64,000 nucleotides of DNA from Actinostola sp. cb2023 (GCA_033675265.1 JAUJYZ010000876.1:248001-312000), one strand, 5' to 3'; shown: positions 30,235 through 41,728, counted from the first letter of the stretch. Program-made: numbers and translations. Notes: generated from the letters alone by a model not told the origin.

Positions 30235-30985
30235 GCGAACGTTCCATTCTCGTTCCCAGAGCTCCTCGGTTTCGGTCCTCTCCCGAGGAGGCTATGGTCG
30301 CAGCCATTTGAGGCTCGATGCTGATTGGACGAAATATAACGCATGCGCATTTGAAAATATATATCAAGAACAATCAAGAACAATGAGTCCACAGGTAACC
30401 CAGGTAACCGCAAAGCAAACGCCTGCGGATAGATACGGCAGATTTTTAGCCGACTTGTCGACCTTCAAAAAATTATTTTGCCGGATAGAGTGGACAAAAA
30501 AATGTGATTAAAAGCTCATTTAAAAGAGAATTGATTTGAGAATGTGTGATTGTTTAAGCTATTTGAGTGTTTGGATGCTTTTGGAGCTAGCGACAGTTGT
30601 CGTAAACATTTGGTGGCCGGAGTTGCAAACGTTTCCTAATTATACGGTATGTTCGAAACGAGTGAAATTTTCGAATCGCTCAAAACCACTCAAAAATACA
30701 ATTTCTTGCTCAGATTTCTACACCAAAGTGTTCTTTAATTATCAGACTACTGTTGTGAAGACATTTTTGAGAATCTCATACCCTTTGAAGGCTTTCTAAG
30801 AGCTAATTCCTGAGACCATTCGGAAATCCAACGGTCAAACGAATATTCAACGACGTCACGGTGTTTTCAAATACGCATGCGTTATATTTCGTCCAATCAG
30901 CATCGAGCCTCAAATGGCTGCGACCAGAGCCTTCTCGGGAGAGGACCGAAACCGAGGAGCTCTGGGAACGAGAATGCGAACGTCC
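30235..30985. mobile_element. 750-bp fold-back element with about 115-bp arms
   Basis: CATTCTCGTTCCCAGAGCTC and the region around AGGCTCGATGCTGATTGGAC are mirrored at 30862-30985. The right end finishes GCGAACGTCC, like the element at 24648-25299. The middle shows no domain. Confidence 0.75.
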
Positions 30986-31086
30986 TTAATTGATCATTCA
31001 CAGTGTAAACATGGCAGCTCGTTTTACAATATTTTTTCTTGATGTTTATATTCAATAAATTCCTTATTGATAGAAATGAGTCGATT

Positions 31087-31089
31087 GAT

Positions 31090-31124
<35 letters not shown>

Positions 31125-31500
31125 ATCGTGATTTTGTCAGTGTCTCGCAGATTAATTATTTGCCTCTGCCTTCGGCATCGGCAGATAATTTTGATAACCG
31201 AGTTCAATAATTGCTTATTATGATTCACATTATTTTCTCCGGGATTTTCATTGGTCGAGAGACGAGTGCACTGCAGACAACTTCCTACGAATAAGTGTTT
31301 TCGTTCTCCTCGACAATGGCAGCTCGATTTTGTCCAGAGTTGTTGCTTTAGGTGAGAGAAAATAACGTGGATGATAAAACAATTATTGAACTCGGTCTTT
31401 GCAAAATATCGTGATTTTGTCAGTGGCTCGCAGATAATTATTCTGCTCGCCACTGACAAATCACGATATTTTGCTCAACCTTGTCCAATAATTGCTAAAT
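31087..31500. repeat. Two related palindromes (ACAATTATTGAACTCGG arms)
   Basis: The first at about 31087-31215 and the second at about 31370-31492 share ACAATTATTGAACTCGG and GTGATTTTGTCAGTG. Each folds on itself around a short loop, with the right arm of the second diverged. Confidence 0.7.
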
Positions 31501-31654
31501 ATTCCCCCTGGGTCAAAAGGGAATGTGTGCTGCGCACTTATTGCAGACTCGGAGTGTGGAGATATATAATGAAGGTACTTTGCGGTGCATAGAATGACAT
31601 ACCACTTAGGCCGCGTCCACACTACTCCGTTTTCGTTTGAAAACGCATCGTTAG

Positions 31655-32480
31655 ATAGTTTTCTGCTTGGTTTAAATTAAAGTTACTTGAAAAGGCCGCA
31701 AACAAAACATTGAATTCAAGCCATAACAGCGAATGATTGCCGCTACTTTTCATAAGATTTTCCCACGTTTCCTTGTTTGTCTTGTTAATTTTTCTTGTTC
31801 ACCTCAGTAATTATACTTTATTCGTTTCGATGTGATATTCTCCGATAATCACTTCGCGATCGCCTTCGCGAATAATTGTTAAATATAAACACAGGTACAA
31901 CTCTTTACTAGATCAATAATCAGTATATTTAAGAAATATAAAACGTTTTCCATTTTTGCATAGCCTCATGTAAACACGGGTAACAGCCAATCACATCACA
32001 GAGATTTCTGAATGTATTTTATAAAAACGTTTCGTTATAAACTACAGCATATGAAACTGCATCGCGATAGGTTACCTTATGAACATCCTCGAACCAATGC
32101 TTTGCTTTGCTTTTATCCTTAGCTGCAGATTCTGCCGAGTTCTGGGTTGTTTTCATAACGCACGTTCTGTACTTGTCTGGCAAACCAAACACTGCATCGT
32201 TGCTGAGAAGACGAAGATTATCCACGTCTGCTTTTGAAGTCCTTGGCGTTCCAAGGTTATCCGTTGCTTGTTGGAATAAATGTTTGCCATTCATTATTGT
32301 AAAGTAGTCAGAGACGGCAAAAATCCGTAGCGAAGCGTTGGTAGGCTTAAGTACTAATATATACAGAACTGCTGTGAACAACAACAGCGTCCAGGTTGTG
32401 TTCATAGTGAGTTCGTTGAAGTCCAGCAATTGTCGTCAAAGCTTCGAGTATTTTAGAGCTAAGAGAGCGATTGGTATTGT
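31655..32480 (-). repeat. Direct duplicate of the exon 1 region (17008-17690)
   Basis: Both flanks of exon 1 are duplicated: CTGCTTGGTTTAAA and AAAGGCCG(T/C)AAACAAA downstream, and AAGCTTCGAGTATTTTAGAG upstream. The copy here carries an extra segment of about 150 bp (31800-31950) absent from the other. Same orientation, about 14.7 kb apart. Confidence 0.9.
32076..32405 (-). CDS. Second copy of CRTAC1-like exon 1 (possible alternative first exon)
   Basis: 110 codons from the same ATG to the same AAG|GTAACC donor in the same phase as the exon at 17271-17600. The signal peptide is intact and about eight residues differ (for example MVNGKQ against IMNGKH). There is no stop or frameshift. It lies upstream of the gene on the same strand, so it could be spliced to exon 2 as an alternative first exon, or be a solo duplicate. 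An in-frame ATG eight codons further upstream exists. Confidence 0.6.
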
Positions 32481-34171
32481 CAAAAATATCAGTGTCTTTG
32501 AGTTCTGCATATTCCTCGCGGGAGTTTATATAGGGAGTCTCAGGTTAAGGGGGTTGTTTTTTAGTTTATAACAATAGGTATTCGAGTTCTGCACATTCCT
32601 CGCAGGAGTTCGTTTTAGGGTTGGGTTTGTTAATATAAAAGGCCTCAAGGAGTCTCATGTTGAGTGGGTCGTTGTGGCTCTTTCTATATACTATACTATT
32701 CAGTGATGATGTGCGATGATGCGTAAAAAGGAATGATCGTTACTGTCGGCTCTATTGACTGGCTACTACTTTGCATTGGAGAAATATAAATATTATTACA
32801 ACTGCACCGTATGAGGTAACGTTATGAAAGTGAATGGTCCCAAGCAATGAAATCCGTGCGTGGGGCCTGGAGTCAATGTTCCATGAAAAGCATGCTGGGA
32901 GTATTATGTTGGGACAACTATTGTGAGCTACATGTACATTTTACGACTGTTTTTAACTTTTGTTGTGGTTTTCGCTCGACATTTTGTGGTATGTTTACAA
33001 GGAAAACTCTTACTGAAAGTACGTCTCTTCGGCACACTGTTGAGAATGAAAAGACAAAGGATCGGTGCTCATTCATGTAAAGTGGAACATCAAAGTTCCC
33101 CGCAGCAGCTCTCGATGGACCTAGCTAGAAGACACAGTCCTAGAAAACACAGACCTAGAAACAGCACTAGAAATCACAGACCTACAAAACACAGACCTAG
33201 AAACAGAACTAGAAAACACAGACCTAGAATCAGAACTATAGAAAACACAGACCTAGAAACAGAACTAGAACTCACAGACCTACAAAACACAGACCTAGAA
33301 ACAGAACTAGAAAACACAGACCTAGAAACAGAACTAGAAATCACAGACCTACAAAACACAGACCTAGAAACAGAACTAGAAAACACAGACCTAGAAACAG
33401 AACTAGAAAACACAGACCTAGAAACAGAATTAGAAAACACAGACCTAGAAACAGACCTAGAAAACACAGGCCTAATGTTAATAAAGCTTTATTTATAGAA
33501 GGTAATCAACAGGCCACACACGACGGGAACTTCGTGCCCTACCATGACGAGATTAGGCCTGATCTGAAATGCTTGACTCCTGCTGAGTTCTGCGAATGAA
33601 TCGTAAAACATCGGCAGGGGGTTTGATAAATAAACATTGGTAACTACTGAGAGGCATCAAAAGTGACGGCCAAGCCCAAACCACAAATACCAGATTGGAC
33701 CACCCGAGTCGAGTTCAATATAATTTCTTCATATTTCTGTCATAAGTTAGGGTACATTTATACGTTTCTAAAATGCATTTCGATTTTGCGAAATAATTTT
33801 TTTTCGAGAGAATTTTTACATTTTGCTTGTGCATGTGTCGGAAGCCGTTTTCGCTCTTAGTGCCTTGTGAAAATACGTCCATTTGATAGTGTTGCAACGC
33901 AATGAAAAACTCCACAATCGCGTTATTTTTTGCACATAGAGAGCAAGAACAACATCTCATGAACCAGGCTGTGACTTTGAAATTGTCCAAATTATGTATT
34001 ACATGTCATTAAACTTTGTTTTAGATACCCATCTTCGGTCTCTTTGTCACAGAATGAAAAAATACCAAATTTAAAATATCATTTTCTCAAAAGTGGCACC
34101 TACTCCAAGTTCATAATCTACATAAAATAAAAGAAGAAATATGAAATAATCATCACTTGTAAAAATATTTT
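32481..34171. other. Non-genic stretch with a 27-bp tandem array
   Basis: Unique sequence surrounds the array at 33108-33470. A second 60-bp direct repeat near 32501-32640 shares TTCTGCA(C/T)ATTCCTCGC. No exon of a known family is seen. Confidence 0.5.
33108..33470. repeat. 27-bp minisatellite (ACAGACCTAGAAACAGAACT)
   Basis: About thirteen units of 27 bp, some replaced by a CTACAAAAC variant. The plus strand encodes a run of NTDLETELE in a 191-codon frame, and the minus strand a run of SVFSSSVSR. Neither has a promoter, domain or splice context; both are probably fortuitous. Confidence 0.85.
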
Positions 34172-34547
34172 TGGGAACATTTAACGGAAAAGTGAAAATT
34201 GTAGCCCAATCTCAGCTAAATTTGCATATCACGTCCAATCCTCCGTATCACACAGAGCAAATATTATTCCAACTAATGTTGTCCAAAACGATCGAGTTTC
34301 GAATAAGTCAGAATAAAAATAGTATAGAGACTCTCTTAGATTAAATTAAATACTGACCTCCAAGGGAATGTGTATTATGCAAATTAGCATGATTGTCAAC
34401 ATATCGTTATAAAACAAATCAACTGCCCGTAGATTTGTCTGACTCGAACTAGTCAAGTGTTGCTACAATAAAACGGTGTTCTAAAAGTCTTTTAAAAGCA
34501 TTCAAGGTTTTAACCGAATCTTGATCGAGTTGGTGATCGATCTGGCA

Positions 34548-34727
34548 TTTATCTTATTTATCTGGTTTTTATCTTTAGATTTTTTATGATTGTATATAGA
34601 AGATGAATACATATAAATAGTTAAGTTTAATTAGGATTACTTTTTAATTATTTAGTTAAATATTGTAAAGCGCTATTGGACTTTTAGGGAATAGCGCTAT
34701 ATAAATAAATTATTATTATTATTATTA
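34548..34727 (+). mobile_element. Retroelement 3' tail inserted in the left inverted repeat
   Basis: The segment absent from the other arm ends GTAAAGCGCTATTGGACTTT, then GCGCTATATAAATAAATT, then ATT repeats. This is the same tail type as at 11520-11800. Confidence 0.65.
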
Positions 34728-34963
34728 TGCTGGTGGACTTATTGCGTTAACCGCTGACCAACCAGGAGACGAAGAGTTGGAAGGTAATGTACCGTGAATA
34801 TCATATTTGATACGACAGTTAATAAATTAACCTGCAAATTGTTGTTTAGCTCTATCCATTCATTATTGTTTTTCATGGATTTGCTAACTGTTTTCAACAT
34901 TTCAAATAATAGTCACCGGCCATTCGAATCAGTATCCATCTCAATATATATGGCAAATTGCCA

Positions 34964-35256
34964 TTCTCTAGCCCATCCTCGGGAACCCAGGGGTATATTC
35001 TGTCGCTCGTTACTCGCTCCCAGAGAAATACCCCTGGGAACGAAGTCTGTTGGAACTTGTTCCGGAAGTCAAAATTCAAAATGGCGGCTGTCCTATTCAA
35101 ACCAGAATATACTTGATACTGATTGGTCGACCTTCCTCGAGATTAATTTTGACTTCAGGAACAAGTTCTAACAGACTTCGTTCCCAGGAGTATTTCTCTG
35201 GGAGCGAGTAACGAGCGACAGAATATACCTCTGGGTTCCCGAGGATGTCTCTAGCC
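34964..35256. mobile_element. Fold-back MITE with CCTCGGGAACCC arms
   Basis: Arms of about 120 bp contain CGGGAACCCAGGGGTATATT, CGCTCGTTACTCGCTCCCAG and GAACGAAGTCTGTTGGAAC, mirrored on the right. The 60-bp middle contains AATGGCGGCTGTCC. Confidence 0.85.
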
Positions 35257-35759
35257 CTACCGGAACCAATTGCAAACGTTAACTTATTCAGCTTACCTGT
35301 ACTCAGATAACAGCTACCACGTTATAGTGAGCTAGCTAGTTCATGACTGAATGCAAGATTTTACCACATTTGTCAAATTTCTCGCGCGCTGATTGGATAA
35401 GAGCCATTGTCGATAAGAAGACAGATGCATAGAATGACGTTTCGGTCGCGCACGGAACCAGCGCGCACTTGAATCAGTTTTTCTTTCAAATTTATTTGTC
35501 GTTTTGGGAGCCTTTTACGCTTTTCTGAGTAAATATTGTTGTAAAAAACAAATCGAACATGGTTTTCCATTGTCTGTACTCTTTTCGACAACGGATGACG
35601 CCATAAAATGTTCAAAACTTTGCAGTGAAACAACTCGCTACGCTCGTTGTTCCACTTGAGTTTTGAACATTTTATGGCGTCATCCGTTGTCGATAAGAGT
35701 ACAGACAATGGAAAACCATGTTCGATTTGTTAAATATTCATTTATCCTCTCTTCAATAC
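35257..35759. repeat. Stretch with a near-perfect 180-bp palindrome at 35555-35735
   Basis: Arms CGAACATGGTTTTCCATTGT, then CTGTACTCTT, then CAACGGATGACGCCATAAAA are mirrored after a loop holding CAACTCGCTACGCTCGTTG. Homology of the left side may extend to 35440. No gene. Confidence 0.85.
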
Positions 35760-38700
35760 TTAGGATAAGTGCAGCTTTACGATCCTTGGACTTGAATGGA
35801 ATGTCAAAGGTATCACGTGTAGTTTTCCTTCTTTGTAGTATTTGCAGAGATTGTAAATGTCATAGATTATTGGATATTTAACTCCTATTTGGTCTACAAC
35901 CATGTCAACTTGTTCAATCATCTCTTCCGTATTGATCTCATCCACGATGTCCAGCTCATCTGACTTGTTTCGACTTGCTGTTGTCTTGCTTTCCTTCTTG
36001 TAGATGAAAGACGAGAAAAAAAGCTTTTTATTTGGCTCGACGTTAGCCATTCAGCACGCGCAAACCGTCTTTGGTTATTCTCGTCTTTTGAAATGCGCAT
36101 TTCGGCTTCTACGTCATTTGGATTTACTTTCATTCCAGTAGTTTCACCGATGTCGAATCTTGCCGTTAGATAGTGCCGAACATTCTCACTAAATCGCACT
36201 GAGCCTGCGGACCTGGGTTCGTTGAGAGTCCGGCCATCCAATTGATCTCTCTGGACTTTCGCTGGTCGTTGTTCCTGACAAATAGGATTGCTGCGAGCTC
36301 ATTTTATGACTGACGTTAATGGAATCTCGAGTCTCGAGGCCCATTGCATCCTCAGTTGATCATAAAGGGTCTCTTTCTGGATAACGTTTTCATGTTCGCC
36401 CACATCCATGTGCAAGTCAAGGTCTTCAAAGGTTTTGAATGATTTGCTATCCAGAAGTGGGACATTCAAGCAAATCTGCACAGTCTTTCTTCTGCTTTTT
36501 CATTACTCGACTCTTTGAATAAGGGTCTCTTTCTGGATAACGTTTTCATGTTCGCCCACATCCATGTGCAAGTCAAGGTCTTCAAAGGTTTTGAATGATT
36601 TGCTACATCCAGAAGTGGGGCATTCAAGCAAATCTGCACAGTCTCTCTTCTCCTTTTTCATTACTCGACTATTTGAATAAGGGTCTCTTTCTGGATAACG
36701 TTTTCATGTTCGCCCACGTGCACATCCACGTGCAAGTGAAGGTCTTCAAAGGTTTTGAATGATTTGCTATCCAGAAGTGGGACATTCAAGCAAATCTGCA
36801 CAGTCTTTCTTCTGCTTTTTCATTACTCGACTCTTTGAATAAGGGTCTCTTTCTGGATAACGTTTTCATGTTCGCCCACATCCACGTGCAAGTCAAGGTC
36901 TTCAAAGGTTTTGAATCAGAATGCTTTGCTACATCCAGAAGTGAGGCATTCAAGCAAATCTGCACAGTCTTTCTTCTCCTTTTTCATTACTCGACTCTTT
37001 GAGGGAAAGAAACTTTGATTGTTCTCTACCTTCAGGCCTGTCTTGTTCTGGCTCAGAACAAGCTCTTGGAACTGAATTACCAACACCGAATGCGTTCCAA
37101 ACTCGGATTCCTTCTTGTTCAATGGCAAAATTGTGTTAGCTGCTAAAGTTCTCCATGGCGTTAACTTTGATGCTCATATGAGATTCATCTATTCTATTAA
37201 CTGAGGCAGTGGTTCCACTGACTGGACGCTCGAGGAGTGCTTTTCTCATGTCGCTTGCATTCAATATTATGACCTACGTTACAGTATTTACGGATAGCAT
37301 GCTTCGACAAGGGACACAGAATTCGATCACAAATATATTTACCGTGTTGTGGCTCGGAGAAGTCGTATCTGGCAATTTCGATGCCATTCCTGTGGCCAAG
37401 GTCTTTCAAAGATGCCATCAGCAAATTGTTATGGTAGCATCCGGCTTCATCGGATCTAATAAAAAACATTCTCAGATTAGTATCATTTTGGTGAAGATGT
37501 TCCAGTAAGTTATCAAGAACTGATCACAGCACTGCATACCAGTCTTGTGAGCAAACATCTAATAAATGTGTGTACGTTGAAACTTCAATTGCTGACAGAA
37601 CTACCCTGAATTTTAAATAAAGGTTTTCATTTATTCATTCATTCATTCAATTTCATTCGTTTCAGTGTTTCGTGTTAAAACACTACTGATGTGCCAGCTG
37701 ACACCTCTCTTGCGGTACCAATCTGACTGTTTCTCTCTATACCTTATTTGCAAGAATTTCATCACCCAGTCGATAATGATTAATGCGCCGGACTTCTCAG
37801 TCATCTAGGGATTGCATGGCATCTAGCTTCGCAATTTCCTGGTTATTTGATCTAAGAATGTGACATTTCCATTTAAAGATATCTTCTTTTGCTTTGTGAT
37901 ATCGTAAAGATAGTCGTCTTTCTGATCGTCAGAGAAGAATTGAATTGAAGCATTGTGAGCGATAGTGTTTTCAATCTCATTTATTATTGCTTTTAGGTCT
38001 TCGCATCGATCGCAGTAAAGAGAATGCTCATGATTGCAAGACACTTTAAAAGCATCGTTGTTCGGGTCACTTAGTGCAAACATCCTGCAGTGATAGGCAC
38101 ATGGATTATCATTAGTAAAATGTACTGTGTAATCGGTCTTGAGATAGATTTTTGCACTGTCCAATTTCTTTATTGTTTCATCGACCCATAATTACTAATT
38201 CCCTGATAAGAAAGTTCTGTCACAATGACCTTCAATTTTTCAAATCCAGACGAACCATCGGCTGCGATGTTGTCTATTCCTCGTAAGGAGGTTATTTGGC
38301 TTGCCTCTATGACTTGTAAAACCCTGTAAAGAGTTGATCGACCGTTAACGGTTCAATCTTCTGTTCAGTACTGTAAGTACTGGATAATTAATGTGGACCT
38401 TGTTACATTACGAATCACATTTGGAATATCTAGTTGATATCCATCATCAAACGTTAGTTTCCTAGTGCCATACGCAACGTCTTGGTAAAAATATGGTCTG
38501 TCTGCGAAGTCAAGGAAATGATGGAGTTTTGTCATATCAAGGCGAATTCTGTTTTTCTTTACTTTGATCACTAGGCTTCCCGAACCTATTTGATTTGCGT
38601 GAAGCCTCGCTTGTTTGATTTGATACCTTGTGAGCTTTACATATGGCTCGTGGATTCTGATAAGTGCATCGATAGGGTATCTAGAAGCGAATATGCTTAG

Positions 38701-39045
38701 TATTTGCAGTTTCGTTACTTTAGTGCATGAATTTTGATATGCTGTCATGAGAGCGATGATATCTTCGGAACACTCCTGTATGGTTGTCGAGTTGACAACG
38801 GCCTGAAGCAACTCCTCTGCACTATCTGGTGCAATGGTTTCACAAACTATTTTGCAAGCAGTCGTTGCTGTTTTGATACACACTGCTTTATCTGATTTTG
38901 ATGCGTCATTCCATTTTGTAGTCATTTGATATTGCAGTGGCTCATATTCCACACATTGAGAAGACAGTGATTTGACTTGCAAAATAGCGTTATTAAAAAT
39001 ATCTGACGTATCAATGAGCCAATTCTGTTCTATCATGATCATCAT
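35760..39045 (-). pseudogene. Broken transposon-type gene: C2H2-like fingers plus DDE-like domain
   Basis: Minus-strand fragments follow one another in different frames. 39045-38365 starts MMIMIEQNWLIDTSD. 38340-38165 holds ITSLRGIDNIAADGSSGFEK. 38164-37823 has CNHEHSLYCDRCEDLKAIIN. Near 37780 is DWVMKFLQIRYREKQSDWYR. 37469-37197 has IRSDEAGCYH and YDFSEPQHGKYICDR. Near 36.3-37.0 kb are C2H2-like fingers. 36241-35918 has EMRISKDENNQRRFARAEWL, and 36050-35760 the end. The D in DWVMKF and the D in RSDEAGCYH look like the first two acids of an RNase H-fold transposase. I recognise this as a widespread uncharacterised invertebrate family but cannot name the superfamily. Frame changes and stops mean it is not functional as it stands. 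Confidence 0.6.
36320..37015 (-). repeat. Four tandem copies of about 165 bp encoding a C2H2-like finger
   Basis: The block beginning AAGGGTCTCTTTCTGGATAA recurs at about 36367, 36521, 36680 and 36841. On the minus strand each unit carries SFKTFEDLDLHMDVGEHE followed by NVIQKE, preceded by a C-x4-C pair. The copies differ by small indels that shift the frame. Confidence 0.8.
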
Positions 39046-39052
39046 CTATAAA

Positions 39053-39296
39053 CAGGGACGGATCTAGAGATTTTGAAAGGGGGGTGCACCACTTACGGCC
39101 CCTTCTTCTAGGGGATGTGGGGGCATGCGCCCCCAGAAAATTTTGAAATCTAGAAGCTCGAAAATGCAATTTCCATCCATTCTGGGCATCGAATGGTGGG
39201 GAAACGTGGGCGAATATGTATCGGGCCCAACTCAAAGGGAGGGGGGGGGGGGGCACCGGCCCTCCATGCCCTCCCTCCCCCTTGGATCCGCCCCTG
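39053..39296. mobile_element. MITE with CAGGGRCGGATC ends and ATAAA duplication
   Basis: CAGGGACGGATCTA at the left pairs with TGGATCCGCCCCTG at the right, flanked by ATAAA on both sides. G/C homopolymers lie inside. It interrupts the upstream part of the C2H2/DDE-like pseudogene. The ends resemble hAT-type non-autonomous elements; a relative is at 60205-60361. Confidence 0.75.
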
Positions 39297-40239
39297 ATAA
39301 AGCTAGCTGTGCTTTCACTCCAGCAGCCAGGAGTCCAAGGAGTACTTTGCCTTGAATGCTGTAAGACCATAGGAGATGGTGAATCTTGTGTGGACAACAG
39401 GGACATCTTTCTTAATCTACATTAAGGATGAAGATATACAGTAACTACATAGCATTCCTAAATTAGTCATTATCCGTGAATACTTCAGTGCATGATAATA
39501 ACGCAGCATTATGGTTTCTCTGAAACTATTTTATTGTTATTTTTGTCGATACAACTTCATGAATTAATACTGCCCTTTTGGAATTTATTTTTAAAGTGCA
39601 TATGAAGCGAATTTTTTTATTTGAAATATCGATTTACCAATGAAGTGAATAGTGGGATGGTTCAGTATGAACTTCGAATTTGCGAGTTATAAAGGTTGGA
39701 AATCGTGATATGCTAATTCGGTGACGTCATTTTGACGTCATTTTGGTTACAATTTATCTTGTGCAAATTACTGACATTTTTAATCTGGCAAAAAGTTTTC
39801 TACAACTTTTTTTTTCTATTTCAGAGAGGAAAGCATCGAGACTCCCGTTAGGTGCGTTTTAAGAAATATATATTATTACTCGTGCCCAGGCCGTAGGCCC
39901 CACGAGTTATAAAACCCAACGCGTATTTTTTTTTTGGGCGTCAGTTGCACAATATCCGGTCACATGGTATCGAGACCAAATACCGGGCCTAGTATCTCCA
40001 TCACGTGTAAATGTATTGGAACCATTTGGCGTCAGTTGTGCAATATCCGGTCACATGGTATCAAGACCCTAGTATCTCTATTATGTTTAAATGTATTGGA
40101 ACCATTTATATACAAACATTTATCTATCTCACAATCGATGTGGGACTTTGTCAAATCCAAAACACTACGCATGACCACTAATTACTCGAACCCAGACTCC
40201 AAACATTTGCCACAGACCGGTTAGTAGCCTCAAAAGCAA

Positions 40240-40872
40240 TTGGGCTGCACGAAATTTACATACCACAGGTATCATCCCTTGCGGTTAGCACATGTGCACA
40301 TGCTCAGAAGTACAAGACGACGGCCATTTTGGATTTTAGACATGTGGAAGAAGACTTCAACGATTCGTGTGGAATTCTACGAGCAAAATCTTGCACTTTT
40401 TACTCGTCGGAGTGTTAAGTTAAGTGTTGAAGACGAGAAGATCTTCAAATTTGAGATCGCCACCCCTTCCATTCGTGAGGGAGCTGTTGTAGCAGCAAAT
40501 AACGAAGAGACCAGCAAATATATGGTCGCCACCCCTTCCATTCGTGAGGGAGCTGTTGTAGCAGCAAATAACGAAGAGACCAGCAAATATATGATCGCCA
40601 CCCCTTCCATTCGTGAGGGAGCTGTCCCAGCAGCAAATAACGAAGAGACCAGCAAATATATGGTCGCCACCCCTTCCATTCGTGAGGGAGCTGTCCCAGC
40701 AGCAAATAACGAAGAGACCAGCAAATATATGGTCGCCACCCCTTCCATTCGTGAGGGAGCTGTCCCAGCAGCAAATAACGAAGAGACCAGCAAATATATG
40801 GTCGCCACCCCTTCCATTCGCGAGGGAGCTGTCCTAGCAGCAATAACGAAGAGACCACAAGTACGGTCGAAT
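40240..40872 (+). pseudogene. First part of the element's protein, with six 23-residue repeats
   Basis: A plus-strand frame from MGCTKFTYHRYHPLRL runs into six repeats of ATPSIREGAVPAANNEETSK plus YMV. In the sixth repeat one A is missing (GCAGCAATAACG against GCAGCAAATAACG), which moves the natural continuation into the next frame (40872-41312). No domain is recognised in the N-terminal part. Confidence 0.55.
40459..40872 (+). repeat. 69-bp minisatellite, 6 copies, in coding frame
   Basis: Units begin at 40459, 40528, 40597, 40666, 40735 and 40804 with GCCACCCCTTCCATTCG. 69 is 23 codons. Units 1-2 encode GAVVAA, 3-5 GAVPAA and the last GAVLAA. It is also open on the minus strand. Confidence 0.92.
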
Positions 40873-41312
40873 TGCAAAGGTATAATGAAACAAACAAGTA
40901 TCAAATGAACCAATGTTATCAAAAATCAAAGTTATACTATGAAACAAACAGTAAACAAATGAACCATTGTTATCAAAAATCAGAGTTATTGAAACACTCA
41001 AATCTACAAAACTGTCATGCCAAAAGTGTTGTTGCCGTTGGTTGTACTTCTGTATCTTATGATATGAGGAGAGAAGTAAGTCAGAAATATGATAATAATT
41101 ATCTTAGTCAATCAAGAAGAGCCAAGCATAAAATATCAAAAATCTTAGTTACTATTATTGTTGATTGTTATCCAATATGCAATAAACAGCATCAGAGGTA
41201 TTGTGTTTCAAGGAGAAAGTTACTGATTTCAGGTGACATTGAAGTAAACCCAGGCCCAGATTCCAATGCAAATAATACAGTGTCAAGAATTTCCCCAATG
41301 GTGTTATTATAG
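40872..41312 (+). pseudogene. Frame with 2A-like ribosome-skipping motif (DIEVNPGP)
   Basis: The frame contains RYCVSRRKLLISGDIEVNPG followed by P. The motif DIEVNPGP is encoded at 41235-41258 and fits the D(V/I)ExNPG|P consensus of 2A-like peptides. In those peptides the ribosome releases the upstream chain between G and P. In animals such motifs are known from non-LTR retrotransposons and other proteins; upstream RRKLLISG matches the usual hydrophobic lead. The OTU-like part downstream is one frame away, so the gene is broken after the motif. Confidence 0.65.
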
Positions 41313-41514
41313 ATTAACCGAGCAAAGTTTAAGATCATTAGATGTTGGCGGTGCAGGTGATTGTTTCTTTAGAACAGTATCACATCAATTATATGGTGAA
41401 ACCAACTATCACATGGAAATCCACACTGCTCCCACAGGGATTCCAATTCAACTAACTTGGGTGATCCAAAGCATTCCCACCAGGGCACGAGTGAACCCTG
41501 CCGACAGGGTCTAG
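41266..41514 (+). pseudogene. OTU-like cysteine protease fragment
   Basis: The frame contains SLDVGGAGDCFFRTVSHQLY followed by GETNYHMEIH (41335-41424). It resembles the catalytic start of OTU deubiquitinase-like domains, where a D-x-x-C or equivalent precedes FFR-x-SHQLYG. The domain breaks off after about 30 residues and the catalytic histidine region is absent. Such OTU domains occur in several transposon proteins of invertebrates. Confidence 0.65.
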
Positions 41515-41728
41515 TTTATTATTAATTTAGGAGTGCTGCCGCTTGAACAAATATAAAGAAGTTACGGCGTGCAACCAAGTTGACGTCATCGAATTAGCAT
41601 ATCACGATTTCAAACCTTTATAACTCGCAAATGCAAAGCTCAAATCACAAAATACTGAACCATCCCACTATTCACTTCATATGTAATCGATTTTTAAAAG
41701 AAACTATTTCGCATCATATGCACTTTAC

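Larger units (their letters stand above)
27634..31086. repeat. Outer inverted repeat of about 105 bp enclosing nested elements
   Basis: 27634-27745 and 30983-31086 are reverse complements over words such as CATTTCTATCAATAAGGAAT, ATTGAATATAAACATCAAG and CGAGCTGCCATGTTTAC. Between them lie the fold-back elements at 28004-29941 and 30235-30985. It is either one large element hit by others or a composite. Confidence 0.65.
39591..41728 (+). mobile_element. 2.1-kb TTAA-associated element with about 150-bp TIRs, carrying 2A-like and OTU-like sequence
   Basis: TTAAAGTGCATATGAAGCGA at the left and TATGCACTTTA at the right start long inverted repeats. They share ACTTTATAACTCGCAAAT-like and GAATTAGCATATCACGATTT words. 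The same termini bound small elements at 21779-22246 and 60605-61006. Inside are a 90-bp direct repeat (39940-40105), a coding 69-bp minisatellite, a 2A-like motif and an OTU-like fragment, all on the plus strand. It probably derives from an autonomous element or one that captured a gene. Confidence 0.7.

Noticed and set aside
33108..33498. Gene for an NTDLETELE repeat protein
   Set aside because: The array is open on the minus strand as well, the upstream part has no recognisable domain, and no splice sites support it.
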